A stretch of 64,000 nucleotides of DNA from Meles meles (lineage: Eukaryota; Chordata; Mammalia; Carnivora; Mustelidae), in assembly GCF_922984935.1 (NCBI RefSeq), contig NC_060081.1, forward strand, positions 73,650,076-73,714,075, given 5' to 3'. Below, one piece after another: positions 21,515 through 32,527 of this stretch. The position numbers and the translations under genes are program-made. How positions within the stretch are numbered: position 1 is the first letter of the stretch; every line of letters starts with the position of its first letter. Under the pieces are notes generated by a model. It had not been told where the DNA came from and made no database searches. It was given only the letters and a program-made list of their open reading frames with translations.

Positions 21515-22093
21515 CAGTCTGCACGCTTAGCCTCTAAATGCAAAATGTAAACTATGCAAAGTTTTATTTGAATGTTTAAATGGTATAAGGAGAAGTGGTT
21601 TGGTCTTCTATATATTTTTTTTTACAACATTCACACTCACAGTCACTTGAACCGGGCTCTTAGCTTTAAAGAAACAAGACGGATGGAGGGGTGTTTGGCA
21701 GTTTCTCTAAAACTGGTAAGATCTTAGTGTGCAGGGTCTGAAGCTGTAACGTAAAATCATCAAATAATTGCAGGTCTTAAGTCGGGGGCTCTCTGTGCCC
21801 CTATTGATGCTTCCTGGCATCTTTCATCCCTTAAGTCCAGTGTGGTTTGGGATCAGCCCCAGCTCCCGCAGCCTTGCCGAAGACCTACTGGGTGAATCTG
21901 GGTGTTAACCAAACTCGCAGATCCATATACCCAGGAAAATTTGAGAAGGCCTAGTATAAATCCTCTCTCTGGTTCTCTGCCTTCACTTTACTCTTATTCA
22001 GCTCAATTCTGTGGGCCTTGGGCATGGACAAACAAACAAATACACCAAAAAGTCCTTGGTGATTTTCATGAGCCATCAAGATTGAGAGCCACT
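21515..22093. other. Unique-looking non-coding sequence
   Basis: No repeat body or gene recognised. Confidence 0.45.
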
Positions 22094-22262
22094 GGGGCCC
22101 CTGGGTGGCTCAGTGGGATAAGCATCTGCCTTTGACTCAGGTCATGATGCCAGGCAGGGTCCTGGGATCGAGCCCCAGCTTCTCCCTCTGCCCCTCCTCC
22201 CACTTGTGCATGCGTGTTCTCTCTCTCTCTTTCAAATAAATAAATAAAATTAAAAAAAAAAG
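22094..22262 (+). mobile_element. CAN SINE
   Basis: GGGGCCCCTGGGTGGCTCAG head, 'GGGTCCTGGGATCGAGCCCC' middle, and AATAAATAAATAAAATT plus A-run tail. The middle part of the body is shorter than in most copies here (about 170 bp). Confidence 0.9.
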
Positions 22263-22959
22263 ATCAAGACCCACCGACATTGGTCCAATAACTGCCATCA
22301 GCATCTAAGGGAAGGGACCTTGTGTGTTCTGACTTGCTTAGGAAGGCGCTTCGAACACAGTGTCAGGTTATTTATTTGTTGAATGGATTGTTATGCAAAA
22401 ACCAAGGCTTAGATAGTGTATTCCTCTTATATTCACACGGTCATTCGTTCCTTCAACAGACATCTCTGTTGGTAAGTCTGGTGGTGCAGGTGACAGAGGC
22501 AGGCACCAAGACGGAGCTTAGGGTTCAAGGTGTTTCTTTGGACTCCACATCTGCTGAGGGATGAGCAGGGGGAAGCACGTTTGGACAAAGCAGTGGAGGA
22601 GTTGGAGTGTCAGTCTACAAAGTCCTGTTCGACCCCGTGGGGAGCTCTGGAGAACAGAACGCTCTGAGGGGCAGTACATTCCCCCAGATGGCAGGAATTT
22701 ATGGCCATGCCTTGCTTGGTCACTGCCAGTGGGCTGTCCTTCATAGGGCATGGCCTTGAGGACACAGCCTGCTGCCCGTGTAGACCTTGATGGAGCAGCT
22801 CCCTGGCCGTGTGCTGACCACCCTGAAGTTGGGCAGCAGATGTCTGTGGAGGGAGAGTTGGGTGGCCCATGTCTGTGTCCAGGATGCTGGGAGAGGCATG
22901 TTCAGTGATGTGGTCTCTAGAGGTTGACTTTCTGGCTCCAGTTCTGGACCCATCACTCC
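22263..22959. other. Unique-looking non-coding sequence
   Basis: Moderately GC-rich. A 143-codon minus-strand open frame (22610-23041) runs into a MIR and has no recognisable domain, so it is not called as a gene. Confidence 0.45.
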
Positions 22960-23115
22960 ATGAATGAGCGACTCTGGCTGGTTCTTTGTCTTCTTTGTGG
23001 GTCAGTGTTCTTATCCATAGGATGATGTTAATTATACCCACCTAACAAGGTAATTTGAGGATTTGGTGCAAAAGATGGTTTGAAGGTCCATGTAGGCACT
23101 TAATAAAAATTACCA
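22960..23115 (-). mobile_element. MIR SINE, antisense
   Basis: 'TTCTTATCCATAGGATGATG', 'TTAATTATACCCACCTAACA' and 'GTAGGCACTTAATAAAAATT' are the antisense MIR order (count of spaced words: CATCTGTAAAATGGGGATAA-like, TACCTACCTCATAGGG-like, TAGTAAGCACTCAATAAA-like). Confidence 0.65.
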
Positions 23116-23149
23116 TTTGTATGATAACACTATTTTATAGGCTATGTAA

Positions 23150-23279
23150 TGAAAAGGTATACTATTAAGTAATATGGGCTATGGTGAGTGCTGTGAAATG
23201 TGTAAGGTTGATGATTCACAGACCTGTACCCCTGGGGCAAATAATACATTATATGTTAATAAAAATAATTAAAAAAAAA
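23150..23279 (+). mobile_element. Carnivore-type L1 3' UTR end
   Basis: 'ATGGTGAGTGCTGTGAAATG' (23180 on), 'GATTCACAGACCTGTACCCC' (23212 on), 'ATAATACATTATATGTTAAT', then an A-run. This is the 3' terminus of a carnivore L1 subfamily; only about 130 bp are present. Confidence 0.82.
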
Positions 23280-24283
23280 CAAATGGAGTCTTCATTTGCT
23301 TTTATGTGGAAACACACTGGGATGATGAAATGTTAGTGAGAAAGGGTAGTTTTGTCTATACCGTAGATAATTTGGTAAAAATTTTATTCTTCTGGATTTG
23401 AGGACCATCTTTGTCTCCTCGATCACTGGACAAAATACTTTTGTTTGTGGTCTGTGTGCATTTTTCTTTCCTGTCAGAGCAGTGAGAGTCTCGACTCTTG
23501 CCCCTAAATGAAGTCTTTTAGGAGAAGATACAGTGATCAGATTTGTAAAATTCCCCTCCCCCACCCCCATTCTGGTGATATCTGGGGCTCCACCCCAGCT
23601 GCGGAGGCCTGCTTAACTTGATGATCTGGTGTCTTTTTGGATCTCAGAGGTGTTCTCGAAGACTCCCACCGACAAGATCAGGAGTGAAGACGTAATGCCA
23701 AGATTTAGCAAGGTTGGTTACATTTGTAAATGAAAAAGGTTCAAAGCTTTGTTTGAACAAATTGAAGCCATAGATCTTAGATGAGATAGAATTCTAGCAG
23801 AACTAGGAAATTTCTATGAAAAAAACCCACACCAGTGGCTGTTAAAGTTCTGGAACTAATTGTATGGTGACAGTGAAGACTGTCCTCGCTTTTTCCCCCC
23901 TTTGCCTCCTTAGTCCCCCTTGTGATAATAAAACTCTCCTCCTTGTGATAATAAAACCCAGTCTCTGTTTAAGTTAGGATTTTGGTCTGCTTTGTCCACG
24001 TCCCTCAAAATGGTAACTTAAAAAAAAACAACAACAACAAACGGAATTTTATTTTGGTTTCACAGAAATCAAAATCCAAGCCGATAGTGCAATCCTGTTC
24101 TGAAAATCTGGTAGGACCCTTGGGTCATTTTGTCCCGTTGCTTTCTGTTATTATGATGCTTTCATTGTCCTCAGGACCCAGGATCACCGTTGTCACTGGG
24201 GTTGCAGTCCCATCAGGAGGGAAGGAGAAGGGCGATGGCGCTCACTTTGGTTTAAGGGCAAAATAGCAAGTTGTACATTATCA
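23280..24283. other. Unique sequence with a small tandem duplication
   Basis: CCTTGTGATAATAAAAC occurs at 23918-23934 and 23941-23957, with a 6 bp spacer. No gene or named repeat otherwise. Confidence 0.5.
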
Positions 24284-24362
24284 CTTCTCCCCCTCCTCCT
24301 CCTCCTCCTCCTCTTCCTCCTCCCTGCTTCCCCATCCTCTTCCCCTCCTCCTCCTCCTTCTT
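24284..24362 (+). repeat. (CTC)n-rich pyrimidine tract
   Basis: An imperfect CCT/CTC triplet run about 80 bp long abuts the tail of the antisense SINE that follows. Confidence 0.9.
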
Positions 24363-24592
24363 TTAAGATGTATTTACTTATTTTAGAGAGAGCGAGAGGG
24401 AGAGAGAGTGAGTGTCAGTGCGGGGGGAGGAGCAGAGGGAGAGGGACAAGCAGACCCTACACTGAGCCCAGAGCCCAGTGCAGGGCCCCACATGGGGGCC
24501 TGACCTGCGGCCCCATCCTATAACCCGGAGATCATGACTTGAGCCAAAACCAAGAGTCGGACGCTCAGCCGACTGAGCCATGCAGCTGCCCC
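24363..24592 (-). mobile_element. CAN SINE, antisense, old copy
   Basis: AAGATGTATTTACTTATTTTAG tail, a long GAGAGGGAGAG block, and a head ending CCGACTGAGCCATGCAGCTGCCCC. More diverged than the other SINE copies, consistent with an older subfamily shared more widely among carnivorans. Confidence 0.8.
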
Positions 24593-25299
24593 TGGGTGTT
24601 ATCCCTTCTGATCGCCCACTGTTTCATCATGTGGCCCCATCGATCTGTGAGCAAGACTGGGGAGTGTGGACTTCAGGTGGCCTTGGGTTGGGCTAAAATC
24701 TCAATGACTATGGAAGGGAGGACGGAGAGCGTCGTGTACCTCCGCCATCAGACGTCTTCAGGAGAAGTTCCTCACCTCTCTCAGAACACGTGGTTGGGCT
24801 GTGGCTATTCCTGCCTCAGGCTTCCAGCAGTGGGAGCGCGAACCACACTCAGTCCGTCAAGGCACCCCATGACCATGGCTGTGAAGGGTAGTTTACAGCC
24901 CCGCGGGCAACCCAGGGTTGGTCCTGGGTCCTTGCTCCAACTCGTGGAGGAGAGACAGCTCATAGGTGGCTTCGCACGTTGAGTGTGTAATCCCTGAGCT
25001 GCTCCTCCTAGTTTTGCCTCCTCTTGGCCCTCTGAAGCCCATCTGGAGGAAAGCTGAGGGGGACACCTGAGAAAAATGGGCTGCTCATGAAGTATCCTTG
25101 TACCTTGGTGCAAGCCACCGGCATTTCTGCCTCAGGTTTTAGAGTGGTCTCCTCCCAGGGGAACAGACCTGTTCTCCTGGGTCCATGTCTCCATATCTCT
25201 CTATCTCTGTCTCTCTGTCTACCTAATATTCATATTCTGTATCCAACCAACAGCCTCTCTCCCCCCAGATCCTTTTGAACTGAAGTCAGGTGTTGTACT

Positions 25300-25740
25300 C
25301 AAAACCTCCAGTGGCCTCGCTTCTCACCCCCGGCTGCAGACCTTGCTGTAGCTCCCGACGTCCTCCTCCTTCCCACCCTTAGCTGCTCCAGACGCATTGG
25401 CGGCTTCTTCACTGTTCTGCTTATGCGCTGGGCTTGTTCCCACCTCAGGGCAGCTGTTCTTTCTGTACCTTTTGCCTGGGAAGTTTCCAGATATGGGTGG
25501 GACTTGCTCCCTCTTGTCCTCTGGTCTTTGTTCAGCTCCCACTTTTTCTCCATGAGCTCGTCTTCTCTGCCTTCCCTCACACCCCACATTCTTCCTACCC
25601 CTGGAAACTTTCTTGCTGCAAGAACCTGTTTCTCTCATGCTGAGGGCTTTCTCTTCTCCTCTGTGAGAGATAGGGCAGACATCGGGCAGTTAGTTAAAAC
25701 CCCTCTGAGTGTGACCTTAGTCAGTGGCTGACGAAGTGGT
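25300..25740 (+). mobile_element. L2 LINE fragment, sense
   Basis: 'GCTCCAGACGCATTGGCGGC', 'GTTCCCACCTCAGGGCAGCT' and 'TACCTTTTGCCTGGGAAGTT' follow the L2 3' region in sense order. The apparent open frames here are translations of L2. Confidence 0.65.
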
Positions 25741-26022
25741 AAGTAAGTACCTCAGCTTCCTCACTTCTGGACAACTGAGGCATATTCCATACAGTTCCTG
25801 GAGGTCCCAATGGGTCATGAACCACATGCTCACAACCATGTTGGCTGCCTTCCCTTAGCCTGTCTCACTTTTTCACTCCCCTCTTGGGCTTCCCATCTCC
25901 CCAGCAAACCACCGGCATTTCAAGTTCTCATCTCAGGGTCTGCTTCTGCAGGAACTTGGCTTAAGACACCCCCTTGCCTGTTTTATTTACTCGGTAAGCA
26001 TTTATCCCTGGCTTGTTTATAT

Positions 26023-26096
26023 CAGTCGTTCTAACTGTGTGGTCTCCATATCAGCACATCGGGGGCCCCTAGAAGCTTGTTAGAAATGCAAAGTCT
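26023..26096 (-). mobile_element. MER5A-type fragment, antisense
   Basis: 'CAGTCGTTCTAACTGTGTGG' and 'AGAAGCTTGTTAGAAATGCA' match one end of MER5A, a short hAT-Charlie element, in antisense. It is cut off where the second copy starts. Confidence 0.6.
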
Positions 26097-26295
26097 CAGT
26101 GATTCTCAAACTTTGGCTTGTGTCAGAATCCCCTGAAAGGTTTCTTAGACCACAGATTTCTGGGCTTTACCTTCTGAGTTCCTGATTTAATCATTCCCTT
26201 CAGGACTGGAGGGAAGCCCCAGGTTGGGCATTTCTAAAACATTCCCAGGCAATGCTGACATTGTTGACCCAAGGGCCACACTTGGAGAGCCACTG
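26097..26295 (+). mobile_element. MER5A-type DNA transposon, near full length
   Basis: It starts CAGTGATTCTCAAACTTTGG and ends GGGCCACACTTGGAGAGCCACTG (read in two parts), with 'GTGTCAGAATCCCCTGAAAG' and 'TGGGCATTTCTAAAACATTC' between. The CAGTG...CACTG ends are the inverted termini expected of this hAT family. Confidence 0.75.
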
Positions 26296-26309
26296 TTTAT
26301 ACGGTATTG

Positions 26310-26460
26310 TTGATTTAAAAAAAAAATTTATTGTCTGTCTCTCCCCACTGAAATATAGGCTGCATGATGGCTGGGATTTTAATCTTTTGAATTCACTCTA
26401 TTCCCAGTACCTACGTCAGTGCCTGGGACATATAGTAAGCCCTTGAGTTACATTTTTTGA
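26310..26460 (+). mobile_element. L2 LINE 3' end
   Basis: 'ACTGAAATATAGGCTGCATG', 'CTATTCCCAGTACCTACGTC', 'AGTGCCTGGGACATATAGTA' are the L2 terminal words in sense. Confidence 0.65.
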
Positions 26461-26637
26461 ACCCATTTACTTCAGGGACAGATAAAGTTTACTTAAGCAA
26501 AGAAATGTTTAGAATGGACTCTAGGCCTCCAGTTGGTCAACTCATCCATCCTCTGTTCTTCACGACTGCTGTTTTGGGGTTGGTCTCTCCATAGCAGAAA
26601 CACTCCTGCCAATCTATTCCTGTTATAACTGGTATCA

Positions 26638-26875
26638 CTGGCCAACATTTATTGCAGTCAAAATAGACGCCAGTCACTGTGTTAACCACATCAATGTGTT
26701 GCCTCATTTAGTTCCTTTATCATTGGCTCTCGGATGTACATACTGCTCCACCTCCATTTTACCGATGAGGAACCTTAGAAAGCTTAACTGACTTGCCCAA
26801 TCTCACACTAGGAGGTCATCTAAGATATCAGGTTGCAAGCCCAGGGCTGACTTCGAAGTCCGTGTGCTTCCCCCC
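26638..26875 (+). mobile_element. MIR SINE
   Basis: 'GCCAACATTTATTGCAGTC', 'CCATTTTACCGATGAGGAAC', 'CTTAACTGACTTGCCCAATC' appear in MIR order over about 235 bp. Confidence 0.8.
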
Positions 26876-29073
26876 AGAGTTCTCCTGTTAAAGTGCCTTC
26901 TTGCTGCATGACCCACATGGCTCTCCAGAGCTGAGTCCCCATTGGGAACTTCGTCATGGAGTTGGCTGCACGGGTGGAGTCACATTTCCAAGAACTGAAT
27001 GCTAATGCTCCCGGCCTCAGTTGGGACAGAATTCAGCCGACTCATAGATACTTAATTTATAACCCCAGGCATAAGGTTTTCCAGACAAGATTTCATTCTG
27101 CCACATGTGTTACTCTTTGTTCCTGTGTATGTAGTAGTGTGACGTTTTGGGCAGTCAGGTTCATTGGATGTGTCGCTTCCTAGAGAATTAAAATTCATTC
27201 CTGTCCTCAGGTCCATGTCCCACGCATCGCCATTGACTGCCAGCACATCCCACCTTTGGAGACCACGTGCCTCTGGGAAGGGTTGAGACATCACTTCTAT
27301 CTTGGCCAGTCTCAAGAACTTCGCTTTTATTTTTTGTTCTCTTATGCTCGTCCCTTTCTATCCAGATACTCCTTCTTGTGCTGAAACTTTTGCATTCACC
27401 AGGCCTTCCTGTCTTCATCAAAGAGTGTCTGTATTAGCAACATTGAGCAACCGAGATTGGTTGTCTGATCACAGCAATTGTACAGAAAAGATGTCAATTC
27501 TTTTGATTTTTTTTTTAAGATGACGTCTCTCTTAATCACTTGACTCTCTTATCTCCTGTGGATTTTGTACCATATAGGCATGGATATTTCTATATTTTAA
27601 CTTACATTTCCACTTAAATGTAGAAAAAGTAGTTTTTATCTCCTTCATGTTGGTCCAATGGCCTTCTGCTAATGATGTAATTAGTGAAACTATACAAGAC
27701 AAAGGGGGAGATCTTTCAGTTTTACAAAGTCAATGAAGTGGCAAAATTGGCCACGTTTGCTGTATGTGCAAAATATTTCGCAGAGCTCTACTGTAGTAAT
27801 GTGTTTTTTGAGCAGCTACTGTAGTTGCAGAAGCTAAATTATAATAATTTGATGACTGTGTGCAAGATGAATTTGCTGGAATACTGCCTCTTCGATGGCT
27901 GTCGGATTTGGTTTGGAATAGGGAGAGGCTCTCTGTCACCCTTGGTCATACCCAGAATGTTTTCTGGCCTGGAATCTTCCTTACCCAGCCTCCCTCTGCT
28001 AACTTGTCTCCAAAATGTCCCCATATTTTTTTCTTCCAGAATTCTGTTTCCCAGTAAACACACTGCTAAATCTTTATCAGCCTCAAAAACTGTCTTCTTC
28101 ATTTCTCACCTTAATTGAATCCCTGAAATCGTGGCTTAGTGAAGGGAAAGCGTTATCTCTGTTGCCTCCATATCCTTCTGGGTTGGGAAGTTAGGTCAGT
28201 GATAGGTCACTCACTGATGTATCTTTCAGATGGCTGTTCCTACTCGCTCAGGTGAAGTGTTCTGTTTGGGGAGGTTCATGCCCTTTATGTGTATCAACGA
28301 CTACCCATCCCAGGGGCTGGCTCATATTGGCTCCGGGGAGCTAGTTGAATATGCCTTCTTCCACCTTCCGTATTCAATGATGTCATGTTGGTAGCTTGAA
28401 ACTGACCACTGTGGGAGTATTTACACCATGGAAATTGGCAAGTGTTACAAATCAGAGTGACTTACTAACATTTACCAGCATACCACGATCACTTCTTTGA
28501 GATTATCTACCTCCTTCCTGGTCACCCTCCTCATCTGTTGAAAACTTGGCTCCCAGATCTCAACCTTGTTTTTCCCCCTCCAAGCCTGACAACAGTCTCA
28601 GAGATTTTAATGTCTGTGTTGAATTGGTGGGTGAGGGCCAGGGTTACTCAACATCCTGCCATCTGAGAGAGAGTGCAGCACAAAGAAGGATTGTTTCACA
28701 TCCTGCTTGACTTTCTAGTGTCATGTCAGAAAGTTGGGTAGTTGAAAAGCCCTGATTACGATGATCTTGACCTAGAACCAAATTCTATTTTATATATAGC
28801 ACAAAGTGTTCTTTGTATAGTTTTAATATACACTGCATCAATGGAAGGAGAGTTTACTCTGTTCTGTTTGGAAATTCACCAAGGATTATTCCTTGTTTCA
28901 AAAGTCATGTCCCCAATGGCAGTGGCACCTTGATATTTGAGTCATACATTCAACCCACCTTATCAGTCTGTATTTGATTTACTTATTACTGATTTGCTCT
29001 TCTCCACAGCACTTAAAAGCATTTGACATATTTACTGCTGTCCCTAATGAAGGAAGACTGGCTCTGTTTTACT
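26876..29073. other. Unique-looking non-coding sequence
   Basis: About 2.2 kb without a repeat I recognise apart from a segment at 28385-28440 (GTGGGAGTATTTACACCATGG) that is the reverse complement of part of 39395-39445. These two are probably copies of one old repeat. No gene is supported. Confidence 0.4.
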
Positions 29074-29167
29074 ATTTTCTTTCTTTCTTCCTTCCTTCCT
29101 CCCTCCCTCCCTCCCTTCCTCTTCCCCTTCCTTCCTTCCCTCCTTCCTTCCTTCCTTCCTTTCTCTT
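29074..29167 (+). repeat. (CTTC)n/(CTCC)n pyrimidine tract
   Basis: About 94 bases of C and T only, mainly CCTT and CCCT units. Confidence 0.95.
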
Positions 29168-29194
29168 AGCTCCAGGACCTGGAATAGAATGGAT

Positions 29195-29487
29195 CAGGGC
29201 TGAGTAGTAAATATTTTAGGCTTTGTGGGCCACATGGCTCTGTTGACTCTACTGACTTCCAACACTGCAGTGTCAAAACAACATGGGAACAAATGAGTGT
29301 GACCGTGTGCCAATAAAACTTTATTTACAGACACTGAAATTTGGATTTCCTATCATTTTCACATGTCAGGAAATATTATTGATCTTTTTGACTAAAACAA
29401 TGTGAAAACTATTCCTAGCTTCTAGCGCACAAAAATAGGCAAGGGCCTGAATTGGGCCTGCAGGTTATAGTTTGCCAACAACTGTGT
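29195..29487 (+). mobile_element. MER20-type hAT-Charlie copy, longer version
   Basis: 'AGTAGTAAATATTTTAGGCT', 'TTGTGGGCCACATGGCTCTG', 'CCAATAAAACTTTATTTACA', 'TCCTATCATTTTCACATGTC' and a tail 'GCAGGTTATAGTTTGCCAAC'. The first about 40 bases of the element are missing next to the pyrimidine tract. Confidence 0.75.
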
Positions 29488-30639
29488 GGTGTTTCAAAAC
29501 CATTTCTTTCATGAACGAATGAATGAATGACCAGGTATGGGCTAAGTACATATTAATATGTACATATTAAAACTTATTTTTTAGCTTACATATTTGAGCA
29601 GCTCATATATGGTCCCAGATCAAATATGCTTTTTGAATATATGTATCTCACTCTTTTAACATTTTAACCATCCCTCAATAGACAGAGGGATTAATACCGT
29701 GAAGTCTAGAGACCGGATCTGGTCTAGCAAATGTCTAAAAACTCTAATGCACCTCACAGACGGCAACACAAATCCCCTCCAGCTTATTATGTATATTTTT
29801 TAATAAACAGAAGAGGGGTAGAAAGGCTCTGTGTATTTTCAACTTGAATGAATATCCACAGCTTCTCCCTTTGACTTTCAGAGTTTATCTTAATTGAACT
29901 TTTCAGCACCGCTATTGTCTTTCTCTGCAAACTCTGTTTGGAAAAAAAATAGACCTTAAGACCCCAGTAAGAGCACTCCAACTCCTCAGAGCAAATAACT
30001 TAAACATAACAAATTGAAGCTTACCAAAGTCAGAATTGTAAAACTAATAGGGCTGTTAAAACCAGCTTTCCTGAAAATTATGAATTGGTTGGCCTGTTTC
30101 TTATAATGGCAAATCGTGAATCTGGATCATTCGTCAGTGCGCATGTCATAAATTAGGCCCTGAGAGTGGCTGCAAAATCCTTTATTGCATCACCGATACC
30201 GCGGCTGCCTTCATATCACACGTTAGATTCCGGTGATGCTGGCCCAGATCTGGCAATGAAAGTTTTAAAATCGTAACAAGTTGTCAAATGTTTATCAACG
30301 GGGTTTTATGAAGGACTAAAAAGTTATGTACAATACTGCACAGACCATTAGGGGAATAATAATAGTAATAAAGAGACTTTATTCTCATCAAGACTTATGT
30401 GGCAGCTAGCTTTTCTCCCCAAACGTGGTTAATGGAGGTTGGGAGAAGCAAATAATTCAATACTAGGAGTAGAACAGCTTGAAGCATTAGATGGAGTATC
30501 GGTATTATGCGTTGAGTGGAATGTAATGGATATGCGGGGCTCTATCTCTACAGATATGTAGATCTCTCTGTGTATTTATGGAGAAAGATATTCAGGAATG
30601 AAACACGGCCTGAACAAATGCCATGTCAGCTGTGTTTTA
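29488..30639. promoter_or_regulatory. Candidate conserved non-coding block, repeat-free
   Basis: 30000-30590 has a mixed, non-repetitive composition with retained CpGs (ATACCGCGGCTGCC at 30196-30209; AAACGTGG at 30421) and homeodomain-type words (CAAATAATTCAATA). This texture is common in vertebrate developmental enhancers. Without an alignment this remains a guess. Confidence 0.3.
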
Positions 30640-30830
30640 TGGGTTCTGGTGAGTAGCAAGACGGTGGGCTCTGTGATCAGGCCGAGCTGGGTTCAGTTCC
30701 TGACTCCTTCACTCAGTATCTGTGCGTCCTCTCTACCCTGGAGCCCCCTCTGGCATGACAGGAGGGATAGTAATCAAACCTATCTTATTAGGCTTATTGT
30801 AAGGCTTTAAAACATAGAACATTTGGCATA
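30640..30830 (-). mobile_element. MIR SINE, antisense
   Basis: 'GACGGTGGGCTCTGTGATCA', 'CTGGGTTCAGTTCCTGACTC', 'TTATTGTAAGGCTTTAAAAC', 'AGAACATTTGGCATAATTCC' in antisense MIR order. Confidence 0.7.
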
Positions 30831-30869
30831 ATTCCTTCCCATGTAGGGAGCCCAGACCAAAAATAAGCA

Positions 30870-31025
30870 TCCCATTTACTTCCCTCGCTAGCCGTGTGAC
30901 GTTGGGCTGGCCATTTTACCTCTCCTGGCTTTAGCCGCTCCATTGACCTAGTGGAGATAATAATTTCTGGCCATGCATCTTGTGACATCGCATGAAGATG
31001 AAACAAGTTATTCTGCGGAAAGAGC
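30870..31025 (-). mobile_element. Second MIR SINE, antisense
   Basis: 'GCTAGCCGTGTGACGTTGGG', 'CATTTTACCTCTCCTGGCTT', 'GTGGAGATAATAATTTCTGG' repeat the MIR order directly after the previous copy. Confidence 0.65.
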
Positions 31026-31445
31026 CTGGTCTAGAGTCAGTCATTCCACCTGTGTTCATGATAAATCCCCCTTTCTTTTATTCTTAAAAATGAGGCAAGA
31101 TGAACTGTATCTTTGGAGATGCAGTAGGACAACAACTCTGTTTCATAAACCACCTTTCCACGGAAGGTTCTGGAAACTTAATGAGTATCCCCAGTTTATG
31201 CGTCTATTCCGTGAGGCCGCAAGGCAGGGAAGCAGCGGTAGGTACACTCCGTGCCCTCTGCTGGAGGGTGAGCATCATGGGAGGTGGGCATTGCGTCCCT
31301 TGGCCACCTCTGGTCCCTACCGCATTTGTCTGGCATTAGGGCCTCCATTTGTAGACATGCTCAACTAATATTTTGAAGCAAATCCAGCTCCAGCTGGGAA
31401 AAACAATAAATAAATCTACCAGTTCATGTTCTCTTTGTTCCTCCA

Positions 31446-31780
31446 CCGAAGGTGGTTGTCCTGTTCATCAGGGTCCCAGCAGGGTTCCAGCTGCGAAGTT
31501 CGGGGAAGGCGTGGACAGGGGCGCATGGCCAGCAGCATGGGCAGTGTAGGTGAGAACCACAGGGGACAGTGCAGTGTCCGGGGGCTTGTGGGTGGAGGGA
31601 GACCCTGCGAGAGAACCGCCGGCGGGGAGGGGAGCCTCCTGGCTGGCTGCGAGCTTTCCTTGAGGGAGCTGCTGGCTTTGGGTGTGCTGGCGTGGCCGGG
31701 CTGAACCATGTCTCCCGGCGTCGCCTTCTACAGAGGGCCACCGAGGATCCGGTATGAGATCTGGACCCCCGTGGCTTGCC
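31446..31780. promoter_or_regulatory. CpG-rich patch
   Basis: I counted 19 CpG dinucleotides in about 335 bases, several in clusters (ACCGCCGGCGGGG, CCCGGCGTCGCC). G+C is visibly above the surroundings. No TATA box, splice structure or recognisable product accompanies it. The overlapping open frames (133-135 codons, minus strand) are typical of GC-rich DNA and have no domain. Confidence 0.35.
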
Positions 31781-32202
31781 TGCTGGCTCGCCTCCTTGGC
31801 CTGAGGCAGCGGCTGGGCCTGCCACTGCCCCCCCTTCCCCCGGGGGCCAGTGCTTGGCTCTCTCAGTCTCTGCACTCCTAGGCTAAGTGCGTGTTCTCTC
31901 CGCGGGGGAGGGCCTGGCCACTCTGGGAAAGCCTGGTCACTGTGGTTAGGGACAACGGGAACTGAGGCAGGTTTCAGTCTGTCCGCATGAGCCCCAGATC
32001 ATCCTGGCAGCTTTTAGTTTTTTCACCCTCTTCCCCACTTTCCATCCGTCATCCTCCTCACTGCCTGCCCTATGGACCTGGAGCTCCAGCACCTGACACG
32101 GAGACAATAGCTCTTTGGGGACTGATAATGTCACCTGCTCCCATGAGTGCTGCCAGTGAGAACCCTGAAATAAATACAGATGTACCTGTGTGCATTCACA
32201 CC

Positions 32203-32233
32203 TGTGTGTGTACACACACACACACACACACAC
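32203..32233. repeat. (TG)n/(CA)n self-complementary microsatellite
   Basis: TGTGTGTGTACACACACA (32203-32220) is a perfect palindrome and runs straight into further CA repeats. It can fold as a cruciform or adopt Z-DNA. Confidence 0.95.
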
Positions 32234-32292
32234 ATCATTTATATATTTCTCTGAGTGGTTCTCTTCTCTAACAATTTACCATAGGTTGGGTG

Positions 32293-32519
32293 TTTTTTTT
32301 TTTTCTTTAAAGTGAGTTTTCTTTTCTTTCTTTTAAGATTTTTAATTTATTTGATAGAGAGAGAGATCACAAGTAGGCAGAGAGGCAGGCAGAGAGAGGG
32401 GGGGAAGCAGGCTCCCCGGCTGAGCAGAGAGCCCAATGTGGGGCTCGATCCCAGGACCCTGAGATCATGACCTGAGCTGAAGGCAGAGACTTAACCCACT
32501 GAGCCCCCTAGGCATCCCC
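32293..32519 (-). mobile_element. CAN SINE, antisense
   Basis: It has a T-run and AAGATTTTTAATTTATTTG tail, 'GCAGAGAGGCAGGCAGAGAG' block, and a head CCCACTGAGCCCCCTAGGC. GTTGGGTG at 32285-32292 and 32520-32527 is the target duplication. Confidence 0.9.
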
Positions 32520-32527
32520 GTTGGGTG

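Noticed and set aside
31424..31875. Overlapping 133-135 codon minus-strand open frames
   Set aside because: Long frames are expected by chance in GC-rich DNA; there is no domain, no splice context, and three frames are open at once.
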